Source of the DNA: Microbacterium paraoxydans
GTDB taxonomy: Bacteria; Actinomycetota; Actinomycetes; Actinomycetales; Microbacteriaceae
Length of the DNA: 64,000 nucleotides
Assembly (NCBI RefSeq): GCF_019056515.1
Contig: NZ_CP064873.1
Coordinates: 3,038,001-3,102,000, forward strand
Direction: 5' to 3'
This document shows, one piece after another, positions 16,890 through 25,402 of this stretch. The position numbers and the translations under genes were made by a program. The first letter of the stretch is position 1. Each line of letters begins with the position of its first letter. The notes under the pieces were generated by a model, which saw only the letters and a program-made list of their open reading frames with translations, made no database searches and had not been told where the DNA came from.

Positions 16890-17789
16890 TTAGAGGGAGT
16901 AGACGGAGGTGGCGGTGGCGTGGAAGAGGGCGTCGTGATCGATGCCGCGGGAGGAGGCCCACGTCGCCACGGCGTCGGCCCAGCGGCTGCGGGCGGACGG
17001 CTGATACACCGGCGCACCGTCGGCGGGAGCGTGCGGGCCGTCATGCTCGACGGGGCCGACCGCCGACACGGGCCAGTCGCTCCCCCACATCAGGCGCTCG
17101 GGACCGAAGACGTCGGCCGCGGTGTCGAGGAAGGGTTCGAGCTGCGCGAGGCTCCAGTCCCCTCCGGCCTCCGCGGGCAGTCCGGACACCTTGCAGAACA
17201 CCCCGGGGTGTCGCGCGAGCTCGGCGAGGTCCCGCTCCCACTCCACCGAGGGCGTGCGCGGAGCAGAAGCCGTCCCGACCTCCGGCTTGCCCAGGTGGTC
17301 GAGCACGATCCGCAGCTCGGGGATCGCGCCCGACAGTCGTGCGAGGTCCGGGAGCTGCGCGGCACGCACGCACGCGTCGAAGGTCCACCCGTGCGCCGCG
17401 ACCTCCCGGGCTCCGGTGATGAAGGCCGACGAGAGCATCACGCCGTCCGGCTCCCCCTGCAGGAGGTGACGCACCCCGACCACCAGGGGCTCCGCGGTGA
17501 GACTCTCCAGGTGCACCGTGGTGTCGGTACCGCGATCGAGCCGAGCGCCGGCGACGATGCCGACCACCCCGAGCCGCTCCGCCTGCCCGGCCACCCACCG
17601 CACCTCCGCGAGGAAGTCATCCTCGATGGTCTCGGCCTGCACGAACACGGCCCGCTCGTCCGTGGCCCGCTCCACCCGCGCACGCTCGAGCTCGTCGGCG
17701 CCGAAGCGCCCCGCGAGCGGTCCTTCGAGCCACGTGTACCCGAGGGCTTCCGGGTCCCACAGGTGCAGGTGCGAGTCGAGGATGCGCAT
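16890..17789 (-). CDS. L-fuconolactonase-like amidohydrolase (COG3618)
   Basis: A 299-residue metal-dependent hydrolase. The start MRILDSHLHLW carries the HxH-type metal site. LDHLGKP (about residue 163) and MWGSDWPV (about residue 235; catalytic Asp) are the family hallmarks. COG3618 enzymes open sugar lactones such as L-fucono-1,5-lactone. It would hydrolyse the product of the aldo-keto dehydrogenase at 12550 to L-fuconate for the dehydratase. It is transcribed away from the FadR-type regulator at 17837, with an operator (17808-17818) in the 47-bp gap between start codons. Confidence 0.88.
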   Translation of the reverse strand: MRILDSHLHLWDPEALGYTWLEGPLAGRFGADELERARVERATDERAVFVQAETIEDDFLAEVRWVAGQAERLGVVGIVAGARLDRGTDTTVHLESLTAEPLVVGVRHLLQGEPDGVMLSSAFITGAREVAAHGWTFDACVRAAQLPDLARLSGAIPELRIVLDHLGKPEVGTASAPRTPSVEWERDLAELARHPGVFCKVSGLPAEAGGDWSLAQLEPFLDTAADVFGPERLMWGSDWPVSAVGPVEHDGPHAPADGAPVYQPSARSRWADAVATWASSRGIDHDALFHATATSVYSL

Positions 17790-17807
17790 GTCCCCATCCT
17801 GCCGCAG

Positions 17808-17818
17808 ACATCGGATGT
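17808..17818. promoter_or_regulatory. FadR-type operator between lactonase and regulator genes
   Basis: ACATCGGATGT, a perfect 5+1+5 dyad identical in design to the sites at 14855-14865 and 15008-15018. Its place 19 bp before the regulator's start codon suggests autoregulation and control of the divergent lactonase gene. Confidence 0.8.
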
Positions 17819-17836
17819 TGTGCGAGGATGAGCGCC

Positions 17837-18514
17837 ATGGCAGTCACGGACGAGGCGATCGAGAAGATCAAGGCGATGATCGTGTCGGGCGAACTGGCCC
17901 CCGGCGATCGCCTGCCCCCGGAGAAGGAGCTGTCCGAGCGCCTCGGCCTCTCCCGCAACTCCATGCGCGAGGCGGTCAAGGCACTGGAGGTCATCCGCGT
18001 GCTCGACGTACGCCGCGGCGACGGCACCTACGTCACGAGCCTGGAGCCGCACCTGCTGCTGGAGGCGATCGCCTTCGTCGTGGACATGCACGACGACGAC
18101 TCGATGCTGGAGATGTTCGCCGTCCGCCGGATGCTCGAATCGCAGGCCACCGGTCTCGCGGCGACCCTCGGCACGGACGAGGCGATCGCGGCCCTGCAGG
18201 AGGAGGTAGAGGCCGTCGACGCGTCCGTCGGGATCGAGGAGCTCGTCGACCACGACATCCGCTTCCACCGCGAGATCGTGGGCATGGCGGGCAACGCCTA
18301 CCTCGCGAGCCTCATCGAGCACCTGAGCAGCCAGACGGTCCGGGCGCGCGTGTGGCGGGGTCTCACGGAGGGCGGCGCCGTGGAGCGCACCCTGTCGGAG
18401 CACCGCGCCATCGCCGATGCCATCGCCCAGCGCGACTCGGCGCTGGCGACCTCCCTCGCCACGGCCCACATCGCGGGTGTCGAACGGTGGCTGCGGCAGG
18501 CCGCGTCGGCTTGA
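17837..18514 (+). CDS. FadR-subfamily GntR regulator, probable L-fucose cluster regulator
   Basis: A 225-residue GntR protein. The winged helix covers about residues 2-70 (LPPEKELSERLGLSRNSMREAVKAL), followed by a helical FCD domain with the metal-binding pattern DHDIRFHREIVGMAGN (about residues 132-147) and a C-terminal HIAGVERWL. ATG 17837 has GAGG 10 nt upstream; ATG 17828 lacks a spaced ribosome site. The operator just upstream and identical copies at the fucose promoter make it the likely repressor of the fucose genes and possibly of the importer at 6188-9860. Its stop is 4 bp from the convergent transaldolase stop. Confidence 0.88.
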   Translation: MAVTDEAIEKIKAMIVSGELAPGDRLPPEKELSERLGLSRNSMREAVKALEVIRVLDVRRGDGTYVTSLEPHLLLEAIAFVVDMHDDDSMLEMFAVRRMLESQATGLAATLGTDEAIAALQEEVEAVDASVGIEELVDHDIRFHREIVGMAGNAYLASLIEHLSSQTVRARVWRGLTEGGAVERTLSEHRAIADAIAQRDSALATSLATAHIAGVERWLRQAASA

Positions 18515-18518
18515 GCCG

Positions 18519-19181
18519 TCAGGCCCCGAGGCGCTGCATCGCGGCGTCGAACTCCGCTGCCGAGCTGTCGCTCACCTCGTGGAACAGCAGCTGGTCGAGC
18601 ACGTCGGGCGCGGCGGTGAAGTAGGGCACCCCGGCTGCGCGCAGCCCCGTGATGTCGTCGGCGGAGCGCAGGGAGGCGGCGAGGACGTTGGAGCCGCTGC
18701 CCGCGCACATCTCCTGCATCCGGGCGATGAGCGCGTCGCCGTCCATGCCCGCGTCGCGCATGCGTCCGAGGTAGGGCGCGATGTACTGGGCGCCGATCGA
18801 GGCGCACGCGAGCGCCTGCGCGACGGAGTAGACCGCCGTGACGAGGACCGTGGCCCCGTCGCGGACGAGGGCCGAGGCCGCCGCGAAACCCGCTGCGGTC
18901 GCGGGCACCTTGACCGCCACCCGGTCGCCGAGCGCGCGGATGCCCTCCGCGTTCCGGAGGAAGGAGTCCGTGTCGCCGCCCCACGTCTGGAAGAAGACCT
19001 CCCGTGCTCCCTCGTCCACCCAGCGGGCATAGAGGTCGGGGATCTCCGCGGCCGTCCGCCCGCCGCGCTCGAGGATCGTGGGGTTCGTCGTGACGCCGTG
19101 CACCACCCCGGCGGAGAGCAGCCGCGAGACGCGGTCGGTGTCGGCGCTGTCGACGTACAGGCGGGGGGCGATCGCGGTCAT
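18519..19181 (-). CDS. Transaldolase, fructose-6-phosphate-aldolase-like subfamily
   Basis: A 220-residue class I aldolase of the small transaldolase (MipB/TalC/FSA) type. Motifs are YVDSADTD, GVTTNPTI (residues 29-36), the Schiff-base lysine Lys91 in VKVPAT, and APYLGR with Tyr137. In this subfamily Tyr at that position is associated with fructose-6-phosphate-aldolase rather than transaldolase activity. It starts at ATG 19181 after GAGGAG. It is divergent from the ribokinase operon, with two GntR-type operators between them. It probably cleaves a ketose (phosphate) into a C3 unit and an aldehyde in the unidentified pathway. Confidence 0.87.
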   Translation of the reverse strand: MTAIAPRLYVDSADTDRVSRLLSAGVVHGVTTNPTILERGGRTAAEIPDLYARWVDEGAREVFFQTWGGDTDSFLRNAEGIRALGDRVAVKVPATAAGFAAASALVRDGATVLVTAVYSVAQALACASIGAQYIAPYLGRMRDAGMDGDALIARMQEMCAGSGSNVLAASLRSADDITGLRAAGVPYFTAAPDVLDQLLFHEVSDSSAAEFDAAMQRLGA

Positions 19182-19200
19182 CGGGGTCTCCTCGCGGGCA

Positions 19201-19240
19201 ACCTGTCATTACAGGTGGGGCTTCGGCTAATGTAATGACA
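19201..19240. promoter_or_regulatory. Two GntR/UTRA operators between transaldolase and ribokinase
   Basis: ACCTGTCATTACAGGT (19201-19216) is perfect in its arms. A second core TGTAATGACA (19231-19240) is weaker outside. The first equals the 246-261 site except for one spacer base. Both divergent transcripts would be controlled. Confidence 0.82.
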
Positions 19241-19299
19241 GCTCCCGAACCTTGTCAAAGACCGGGAGCCCCGCGCTGTCGAGGAGGATCAGGAGCGAG

Positions 19300-20262
19300 A
19301 TGACACCCGCACACCCCGGCGACCGCTCCGGCGTCGTCATCGTCGGCAGCGTGACGGCCGACGTCACGACCTTCTCCCAGCGGCTCCCCGCCCGCGGCGA
19401 GACCATCCTCGGCGACGAGTTCACGCTGATGCTCGGCGGCAAGGGCGCGAACCAGGCCGTCGCGGCCGGGCGCTCCGGCGCCCGCACGAGCTTCGTCGGC
19501 TGCGTCGGCGACGACCTGTTCCACGACCTCGTGGTGGACGGGCTCACCGCGGCCGGCGTCGACCTCGCGCACCTGCGTACCGTGCCGGGCCCCACCGGCA
19601 TCGCGCACATCCGCGTCGACGCCTCCGCGCAGAACGACATCGTCATGGTGCCGCTCGCCAACGCCGCCCTCAGCACGGCGCAGATCGACGAGGCCCTCGC
19701 GGCTCTCGCCCCGACGACCTCCGTCCTGCTCACCCAGCTCGAAACCCCGTCCGCGCTGACCGCGCACATCACCGCGCGCGGTCGCGAGCACGGGATGACC
19801 GTGATCCTCGATCCGGCACCGGCGGCGGATCTGGCACCGGAGATCTGGCGCAGCATCGACATCGTCACCCCGAACGAGACCGAGGCGTCGCTCATCAGCG
19901 GCATCGAGGTGACCGACGCCGCCTCCGCCGAGCGCGCCGGGCACTGGTTCCTGGAGCAGGGCGTGGGCGCCGCGGTCATCACCCTGGCCGGGCAGGGGTC
20001 GTGCGTCGTCACCACCGAAGGCGCCACCGTCGTCCCGCCGTTCCCCGTGGAGGCGGTCGACACCACCGCCGCGGGCGACGCCTACGCCGGCTACCTCGGT
20101 GCCGCGCTCGCGAGCGGAGCGGCCCTCACCGATGCGGTGCGGCTGGCGACCGCCGCGGGCGCCCTCACCGTCACGAAGCAGGGGGCGTCGCCGAGCCTCC
20201 CCCACCGCGCCGACGTCGAGGCCTTCCTCGCCGCGCGCACCGCGGCCCCCGTCGCGAACTGA
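19300..20262 (+). CDS. rbsK: Ribokinase (PfkB family)
   Basis: A 320-residue PfkB-family kinase. The start VVIVGSVTADVTTF and GGKGANQAVAAGRSG (about residues 46-60) form the sugar site. DTTAAGDAYAGYLGAAL (about residues 263-279) contains the catalytic Asp and anion hole. It phosphorylates D-ribose or a related pentose/hexose with ATP. ATG 19300 has AGGAG 4-5 nt upstream; an earlier TTG is within the promoter and unlikely. First gene of a ribokinase-RbsD-GntR operon controlled by the operators at 19201-19240. Confidence 0.92.
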   Translation: MTPAHPGDRSGVVIVGSVTADVTTFSQRLPARGETILGDEFTLMLGGKGANQAVAAGRSGARTSFVGCVGDDLFHDLVVDGLTAAGVDLAHLRTVPGPTGIAHIRVDASAQNDIVMVPLANAALSTAQIDEALAALAPTTSVLLTQLETPSALTAHITARGREHGMTVILDPAPAADLAPEIWRSIDIVTPNETEASLISGIEVTDAASAERAGHWFLEQGVGAAVITLAGQGSCVVTTEGATVVPPFPVEAVDTTAAGDAYAGYLGAALASGAALTDAVRLATAAGALTVTKQGASPSLPHRADVEAFLAARTAAPVAN

Positions 20263-20276
20263 ACCAGGAGCACACG

Positions 20277-20681
20277 ATGCGCAAGACCTCGACCACGATC
20301 AACCCCGCGCTCTCCCGCGTCATCAGCGAGACCGGGCACACCGATCTGATCGTCGTGACGGACGCCGGGCTGCCGATCCCGCCGGGCTCCGAGCGCATCG
20401 ACCTCGCCTACCGTCCCGGCGCTCCCGCGTTCCTCGACGTGCTCGACACGGTGCTCGCGGAGCTCGTGGTCGAGGGGGCGACGGTGTCGGCCGAGGTCGC
20501 CGAGAAGAGCCCGGAGGTGCTCGACGCCCTGCGCGAGCGCTTCGCCGACGCAGGCTTCGAGATCGAGCTCGTCCCGCACGTCGAGTTCAAGGAGCGCACC
20601 CACGCCGCCCGCGCCTTCGTGCGCTCGGGGGAGTTCACCCCGTATGCGAACGTGATCCTGCACGCGGGGGTGGCGTACTGA
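20277..20681 (+). CDS. rbsD: D-ribose pyranase (RbsD)
   Basis: A 134-residue RbsD/FucU-fold protein. INPALSRVISETGHTDLIVVTDAGLPIP carries the catalytic His20-equivalent, and the C-terminal YANVILHAGVAY is typical of RbsD. It converts beta-pyranose to beta-furanose ribose for the kinase encoded just upstream. AGGAG precedes ATG 20277. The stop overlaps the start of the GntR gene by one base, so the three proteins are probably coupled. Confidence 0.92.
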   Translation: MRKTSTTINPALSRVISETGHTDLIVVTDAGLPIPPGSERIDLAYRPGAPAFLDVLDTVLAELVVEGATVSAEVAEKSPEVLDALRERFADAGFEIELVPHVEFKERTHAARAFVRSGEFTPYANVILHAGVAY

Positions 20682-21493
20682 TGTCTCTCATCGAGGATGC
20701 GATCGACCGCCACAGCGCGGCGCCGATGTACGACCAGCTCCGGCAGCTCATCATCGACGGCATCGCCCGCGACGGTCTGCAGCCGGGCGATCCCCTCCCC
20801 GGCGAGCACCGGCTGTGCGAGCGCTACGGCATCTCCCGCACGGTCGTGCGCCAGGCGCTCGCCCAGCTCGAGCACGAGGGACTCGTCGAGCGCGTGAAGG
20901 GCAAGGGTACGTTCGTCTCCCGCCCGCGCACGAGCGAGAGTCTCGTGCACACGCTCGTCGGGCTGTACGACGACGTCGAGCGGCGCGGCGGCCACGTGCA
21001 CAGCGACGTCCTCCGGCACGAGCAGACCGTCGCGGACGAGGAGGTCGCCCTCGCCCTCGAGGTGCCGGTCGGATCGCCGGTGATCGTGCTGGAGCGGCTG
21101 CGGCACGTCGACGGCGAGCCCTGGTCGCTCTCGACCACGTGGATGCCGGAGGCGGTGGGGGCGGTGACGCTCGGCGCCGACCTCACCGAGGCGTCGCTGT
21201 ACCGGCTGCTCGCCGACCACGGCATCATCGCCACGCACGGCGTCCGCTCCGCGGAGGCGACGGTCGCCACGCACGAGCAGGCTCAGCATCTCGGTGTGAG
21301 CGCCGGCTCCGCCCTCCTCCGCCTGCGCAGCATCAGCCGCAGCGAGGACGGGCTGCCGATCGAGTACTTCATCGCGTACCACCGCGGCGACCGCTCGCGC
21401 TTCGAGTTCCAGCTCCAGCAGGAGCAGTCCCAGGCCTCGCTGATGCACGTGGACGGATCGGGCGGTGCCTCCCCCGCGGGCACGGTGGGCTGA
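20681..21493 (+). CDS. GntR-family regulator with UTRA domain (HutC/FarR subfamily)
   Basis: A 270-residue regulator. The N-terminal winged helix (about residues 8-75) reads [22 protein letters not shown], followed by [13 protein letters not shown]. The UTRA ligand domain (about residues 95-245) shows the typical [22 protein letters not shown] and [20 protein letters not shown]. It is encoded in the operon it probably controls. The dyad TGTnnnnACA next to this operon recurs before the kinase-lactonase operon and before the KDPG aldolase gene, implying a three-locus regulon. Ligands of UTRA regulators are usually pathway metabolites such as sugar phosphates. Confidence 0.92.
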   Translation: MSLIEDAIDRHSAAPMYDQLRQLIIDGIARDGLQPGDPLPGEHRLCERYGISRTVVRQALAQLEHEGLVERVKGKGTFVSRPRTSESLVHTLVGLYDDVERRGGHVHSDVLRHEQTVADEEVALALEVPVGSPVIVLERLRHVDGEPWSLSTTWMPEAVGAVTLGADLTEASLYRLLADHGIIATHGVRSAEATVATHEQAQHLGVSAGSALLRLRSISRSEDGLPIEYFIAYHRGDRSRFEFQLQQEQSQASLMHVDGSGGASPAGTVG

Positions 21494-21563
21494 GTCGTCT
21501 CGCCCGGGGCGGGCTGTTCTCCCATACCGAGATGACGGTGCCTGCCCCGGTACGCTCGAGGGC

Positions 21564-22621
21564 ATGAGCGACTGGACCAGCACCGCGATCGCCCTGCTGG
21601 AAGCCGATGCCAACCGCAGCGCCGACACGCACCTGCACCTGTTCCCGCTGCCGCCGGAGTGGGGCATCGACCTCTACCTCAAGGACGAGTCGGTGCACCC
21701 GACCGGCTCGCTCAAGCACCGCCTCGCGCGCTCCCTCCTCCTGTACGGACTCGTCAACGGGCGCATCCGCGAGGACACGACCCTCGTGGAGTCGTCGAGC
21801 GGGTCGACGGCGGTGTCGGAGGCCTACTTCGCCCGGATGCTGGGGCTGAAGTTCATCACGGTCGTGCCCCGCTCGACGGTGCAGGAGAAGATCGACCTCA
21901 TCGAGTTCTACGGCGGCACCTGCCATTTCGTGGATCGCGCGGAGGACATGTCCCCGAGGCGCAGCGCCTGGCGGCGGACTGCACCGGGCACTACCTCGAC
22001 CAGTTCACCTACGCGGAGCGTGCGACCGACTGGCGCGGCAACAACAACATCGCCGACAGCGTGTTCGGCCAGCTCGCCCAGGAGCGGCATCCGATCCCCC
22101 GCTGGATCGTCACGGGTGCCGGCACCGGGGGCACCAGCGCCACGTTCGGCCGCTACGTGAAGTACCGCCGCCATGACACCGGGATCGCCGTCGTCGACCC
22201 CGAGGGTTCGGCCTTCTACGACGGCTGGGCGGGCACGGTCGACCCGCCGGCCGGACGGCCGAGCCGCATCGAGGGCATCGGGCGGCCACGGGTGGAGGCC
22301 TCCTTCGTACCGTCCGTGATCGACGAGATGATCCAGGTGCCGGACGCGGGCTCCATCGCCGCGATCCGCCTCCTCCGCGAGCGCACCCTGCACTGGGCGG
22401 GCGGCTCCACCGGCACGAACCTCTACGGCGCGTTCCAGCTCATCGCCCGGATGCGTGCCGCGGGCGAGACCGGCAGCGTCGTGACCCTGATCTGCGACAG
22501 CGGTGTGCGGTACGCCGGCACGTACTACTCGGACGAGTGGGTCGCGCAGCAGGGGTGGGACCTCGCCCCGCACCGTGCGCGGCTGGAGCGATTCCTGGAG
22601 ACCGGGGTCTGGGCGGAGTGA
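21564..22621 (+). pseudogene. PLP-dependent cysteine synthase-family enzyme (Cds1 cysteine desulfhydrase-like), frameshifted
   Basis: Two overlapping frames together make one full-length fold-type II PLP enzyme. ATG 21564 opens [15 protein letters not shown]; the PLP lysine is Lys51 in TGSLKHR, and [14 protein letters not shown] binds phosphate. Around 21951-21955 the frame changes: EDMSP in frame 1 is continued by EAQRLAADC in the frame shifted by one. That frame runs through [12 protein letters not shown] and GSTGTNLYGAFQL to a stop at 22621. One missing base in the C4 run would explain it. The pattern resembles mycobacterial Cds1, which releases H2S from cysteine. It is either a recent pseudogene or a sequencing error. 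Confidence 0.8.
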
Positions 22622-22642
22622 TCCTCGGGTTACGCTGACCCC

Positions 22643-23158
22643 ATGACCACACTCATCCTCACTGTCGCGGGTGCCGATCGTCCGGGCCTCGTGGCCGCCG
22701 TCGCCGATGTCGTCGATGCCCATGGCGGCAACTGGGAGAACAGCTCCCTCGCCGAGCTCGCCGGCACGTTCGCGGGTGTCATCGAGGTGTCCGTGCCGAC
22801 GGAGCGCACGGGGGAGCTCGAGACCGCGCTCCGAGGCATCCAGGGCCAGGGTCTGCTCACGCTCTCGGTGCTCACCGGCACGCCAGGGCCGTCCGAGGAC
22901 GAGGAGCAGCTGCTCGTGATGCAGGTGCTCGGCAACGACCGCCCCGGCATCGTGCGCGAGGTGTCGGCGGTGCTGAACGCGCATGCCCTGAGCATCGAGG
23001 AGCTCACGACCGAGACCCGGGAGGCCGCGATGGCCGGCGGGCGGCTGTTCGAGGCGTCGGTGATCGCGAAGGTCCCGCCGACGGTCGACCTCGACGCCCT
23101 GCGTGCCGACCTCGAGCGCCTCGCGTCCGAGATCCAGGTCGACATCACGCTCGGTTGA
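22643..23158 (+). CDS. Double ACT-domain protein (GcvR-like)
   Basis: A 171-residue protein with two ACT domains: the first begins LILTVAGADRPGLVAAVADVV (residues 4-24), the second LLVMQVLGNDRPGIVREVSAVL (about residues 90-111). The doublet with DRPG(L/I)V turns is characteristic of GcvR-type regulators that sense amino acids such as glycine and modulate gcv genes. In actinobacteria the DNA-binding partner is uncertain, so the role is inferred. It follows the frameshifted desulfhydrase-like gene by 21 nt and may be co-transcribed, which would fit one-carbon/sulfur amino-acid metabolism. Confidence 0.85.
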   Translation: MTTLILTVAGADRPGLVAAVADVVDAHGGNWENSSLAELAGTFAGVIEVSVPTERTGELETALRGIQGQGLLTLSVLTGTPGPSEDEEQLLVMQVLGNDRPGIVREVSAVLNAHALSIEELTTETREAAMAGGRLFEASVIAKVPPTVDLDALRADLERLASEIQVDITLG

Positions 23159-23166
23159 CCCCGTTC

Positions 23167-23248
23167 GCCGACCCACCCCCTTCGGTGCCGCCCACCCCCT
23201 TCCGGACGTCCGAATAGGGCCGGGGCGCACGAAAGAGGGTGGCTCGGC
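23167..23248. terminator. Long imperfect hairpin between convergent genes
   Basis: Arms 23167-23184 and 23230-23248 pair with three mismatches/bulges. They enclose a second small palindrome CGGACGTCCG (23203-23212). It sits between the stop codons of the GcvR-like gene and the regulator at 23263, so it could end both transcripts. Confidence 0.5.
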
Positions 23249-23262
23249 CGGGAAACCAGGAG

Positions 23263-23940
23263 TCAGAGGCCGGAGTACCGCCGCACCCAGTACTCGGTGT
23301 AGGCGACGTGGGCGGACGCGGCGGCCGAGGCGGCCACCGGATCCGCGGCGGCGAGGCCGCGCAGGATCGCGCGGTGGCCGGCGTCGGAGTGGATCTTGAG
23401 CTCCGCGGCATCCTCCGGGTCGGAGATCCGGTAGGCACGGGAGCGGGAGCGCAGCACGTCGATCAGGCTCGTCAGGGCCTCGTTGCCCGCGACCGACGAG
23501 ATCGCCATGTGGAACTCGTGGTCGAGGCGGGACTGCGCCTCGAAGTCCGTCGTCGACTCGATCTCCGTGAGCACCGCGTCGAGCGCAGCCACCGTGTCGT
23601 CGTCGATGCGGGCCGCGGCGAGCGCCGCCGCGTGCGGCTCGAGCACCCGTCGGAGCTCCGTCAGCTCCAGCACCCCGGCCATCGGCAGCAGTCCGACCGT
23701 GAGGGAGAGACTGCCGATGAGGTCGGCGGCGCGGAGCTCGCTGACGTAGCTGCCGGAACCGTGCCGCGTCTCCAGCACGCCCAGTGCGGCGAGCGTGCGG
23801 ATGGCTTCGCGCAGCGACCCGCGCGAGACACCGAGCCGTTCGCACAGCTCCCCCTCGCTCGGCAGCCGGTCGCCGGGGCGCAGGGCGCCGTCGGCGATGA
23901 GAGCCCGCAGCCCGTGCAGCGCCGTGTCGAGTGCGCTCAT
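23263..23940 (-). CDS. FadR-subfamily GntR regulator of the second sugar importer
   Basis: A 225-residue GntR protein. The winged helix is LPSEGELCERLGVSRGSLREAIRTL (about residues 25-49), and the FCD domain has DHEFHMAISSVAGN (about residue 145) and later HSDAGHRAIL. ATG 23940 has AGAGAGG at 6-nt spacing; ATG 23946 is an alternative. It is divergent from the aminotransferase/importer operon and probably represses it from the inverted repeat at 24067-24081. It is distinct from the FadR-type protein at 17837; the ACATCSGATGT site is not seen here. Confidence 0.88.
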   Translation of the reverse strand: MSALDTALHGLRALIADGALRPGDRLPSEGELCERLGVSRGSLREAIRTLAALGVLETRHGSGSYVSELRAADLIGSLSLTVGLLPMAGVLELTELRRVLEPHAAALAAARIDDDTVAALDAVLTEIESTTDFEAQSRLDHEFHMAISSVAGNEALTSLIDVLRSRSRAYRISDPEDAAELKIHSDAGHRAILRGLAAADPVAASAAASAHVAYTEYWVRRYSGL

Positions 23941-24066
23941 CGTCATCCTCTCTGCCACTCCCCCACCCCTCGTGAAGTCTGTCGGACGCCCCCGGCGTCG
24001 CAAACTCGTATGACAACTATGTTTCATCTTCGCGGTTTCGTAGCCAAAACCGAAGGCGTGTGGCAA

Positions 24067-24081
24067 AGTTGTGCAACAACT
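24067..24081. promoter_or_regulatory. Inverted repeat, likely operator of the regulator at 23263
   Basis: AGTTGTGCAACAACT: 6-nt perfect arms around GCA, 26 bp before the aminotransferase start. A half site (GTATGACAACT) lies near 24008-24018. Surrounding DNA (23995-24080) is less GC-rich than the genes, as expected for a promoter region. Confidence 0.6.
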
Positions 24082-24106
24082 CGCCCCCACTCACCGATGA
24101 GGTCCG

Positions 24107-25342
24107 ATGCCCGCTCCGCAGTTCCCCGCTCCGCTCACGCTGAACTCCGGCCTGCGAGCGCGCGATGCCTGGCCCCTCGACCCGACGGTGATCCACCTCA
24201 ACCACGGGTCGTTCGGGGCGGTGCCGTCGGTGGTGGTCGCCCATCAGGACGCCCTGCGCCGCCGTGCCGATCTGAGCCCCGTGGAGTGGTTCCCGCGGAT
24301 CGCGGAGCGGGTGCAGGAGGCGAGGCAGCGGACGGCTCCGTTCGTCGGCGCCCGCGCGGAGGACAGCGTGTTCGTGCCCAACGCCTCCGCCGCGGCCACG
24401 GTCGTCTACAACGCCCTCCAGCTCGACAGCGGCGACGAGATCCTCGTGACCGACCAGGGCTACGGGGCCATCACCATGGGCGCCGAGCGTCTCGCCCGCC
24501 GGTTCGGCGCCGCCGTCCGCACGGTCGCCCTGCCCCTGCTCGCGGATGACGACGAGATCGTGCAGCTCTTCGCCGACGCCCTCACCCCGCGCACGCGGCT
24601 GCTCGTGGTGGACCAGATCACCTCGCCCACCGCCCGCCTGCTGCCCACCCGCCGCATCGCCGACCTCGCGGCCGAGCGCGGCGTGCGCACCCTCGTCGAC
24701 GGCGCCCACGCCCCCGGCCTCATCCCGGACGCGGCAGCCGTCGCCGGCGGCGACTGGTGGTTCGGGAATCTGCACAAGTGGCCCTGCGCCCCGCGCGGCT
24801 CCGCTCTCCTCGTCACCACCGCCCCCGACCGCGATGAGCTCTGGCCGCTGATCGACTCCTGGGCCGCGCGCGAGCCGTATCCCGAGCGCTTCGACACGCA
24901 GGGCACGATCGACGCGACGACCTACCTCGCCACCCCCACCGCGATCGAGTTCATCGAGGCGGAGTTCGGATGGGCGGCCGCCCGCGACGCCATGGCCGCG
25001 CGTGCCGACGCCGGTGCCGAGCTCATCGCGGAAGCCCTGCGCCCCTTCAGCGACGAGGACCCGCTGACCCCCCTCCCCTCCCCAGTGCCGTCCATGCGAC
25101 TCATCCGGCTGCCGCTCGGCCTCGGCGCCACCCGCGAGGAGGCCGACGCGCTGCGCATGGACCTCCTCGACGAGGTCGGCGTGGAGACCGCGTTCACGAG
25201 CTTCCGGGGCGTCGGCTATTTCCGCCTGTCCGCGCACCTGTACACGGAGGCGTCCGACATCGAGGCGTTCGTCGAGCGCTGCGTCCCCGCGATCCTGCGC
25301 CGCGCCGGCATCCGCCCCGCCGACGCCCTCATCCTCCCCTGA
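24107..25342 (+). CDS. Class V aminotransferase-fold PLP enzyme (isopenicillin-N-epimerase-like)
   Basis: A 411-residue fold-type I PLP enzyme. VIHLNHGSFGAVP (residues 28-40) is typical of the isopenicillin N epimerase/cysteine desulfurase branch. VDGAHAPG (about residues 197-204) contains the PLP Asp/His, and NLHKWPCAPR places the PLP lysine at Lys224. The substrate is unknown; the name reflects the family, and no beta-lactam genes are nearby. It is the first gene ahead of a sugar-type ABC importer, so it may racemise, epimerise or eliminate a group from an imported amino compound. The regulator at 23263 is divergent. Confidence 0.85.
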   Translation: MPAPQFPAPLTLNSGLRARDAWPLDPTVIHLNHGSFGAVPSVVVAHQDALRRRADLSPVEWFPRIAERVQEARQRTAPFVGARAEDSVFVPNASAAATVVYNALQLDSGDEILVTDQGYGAITMGAERLARRFGAAVRTVALPLLADDDEIVQLFADALTPRTRLLVVDQITSPTARLLPTRRIADLAAERGVRTLVDGAHAPGLIPDAAAVAGGDWWFGNLHKWPCAPRGSALLVTTAPDRDELWPLIDSWAAREPYPERFDTQGTIDATTYLATPTAIEFIEAEFGWAAARDAMAARADAGAELIAEALRPFSDEDPLTPLPSPVPSMRLIRLPLGLGATREEADALRMDLLDEVGVETAFTSFRGVGYFRLSAHLYTEASDIEAFVERCVPAILRRAGIRPADALILP

Positions 25343-25402
25343 CCCGCACCACCTCCCGCACGACCCACCCGAACACCACCCACCCCCACCGAGAGGCACA
25401 TC

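Noticed and set aside
24107-25342. Beta-lactam biosynthesis
   Set aside because: The isopenicillin-N-epimerase name is a family label; no synthetase or synthase gene is near.
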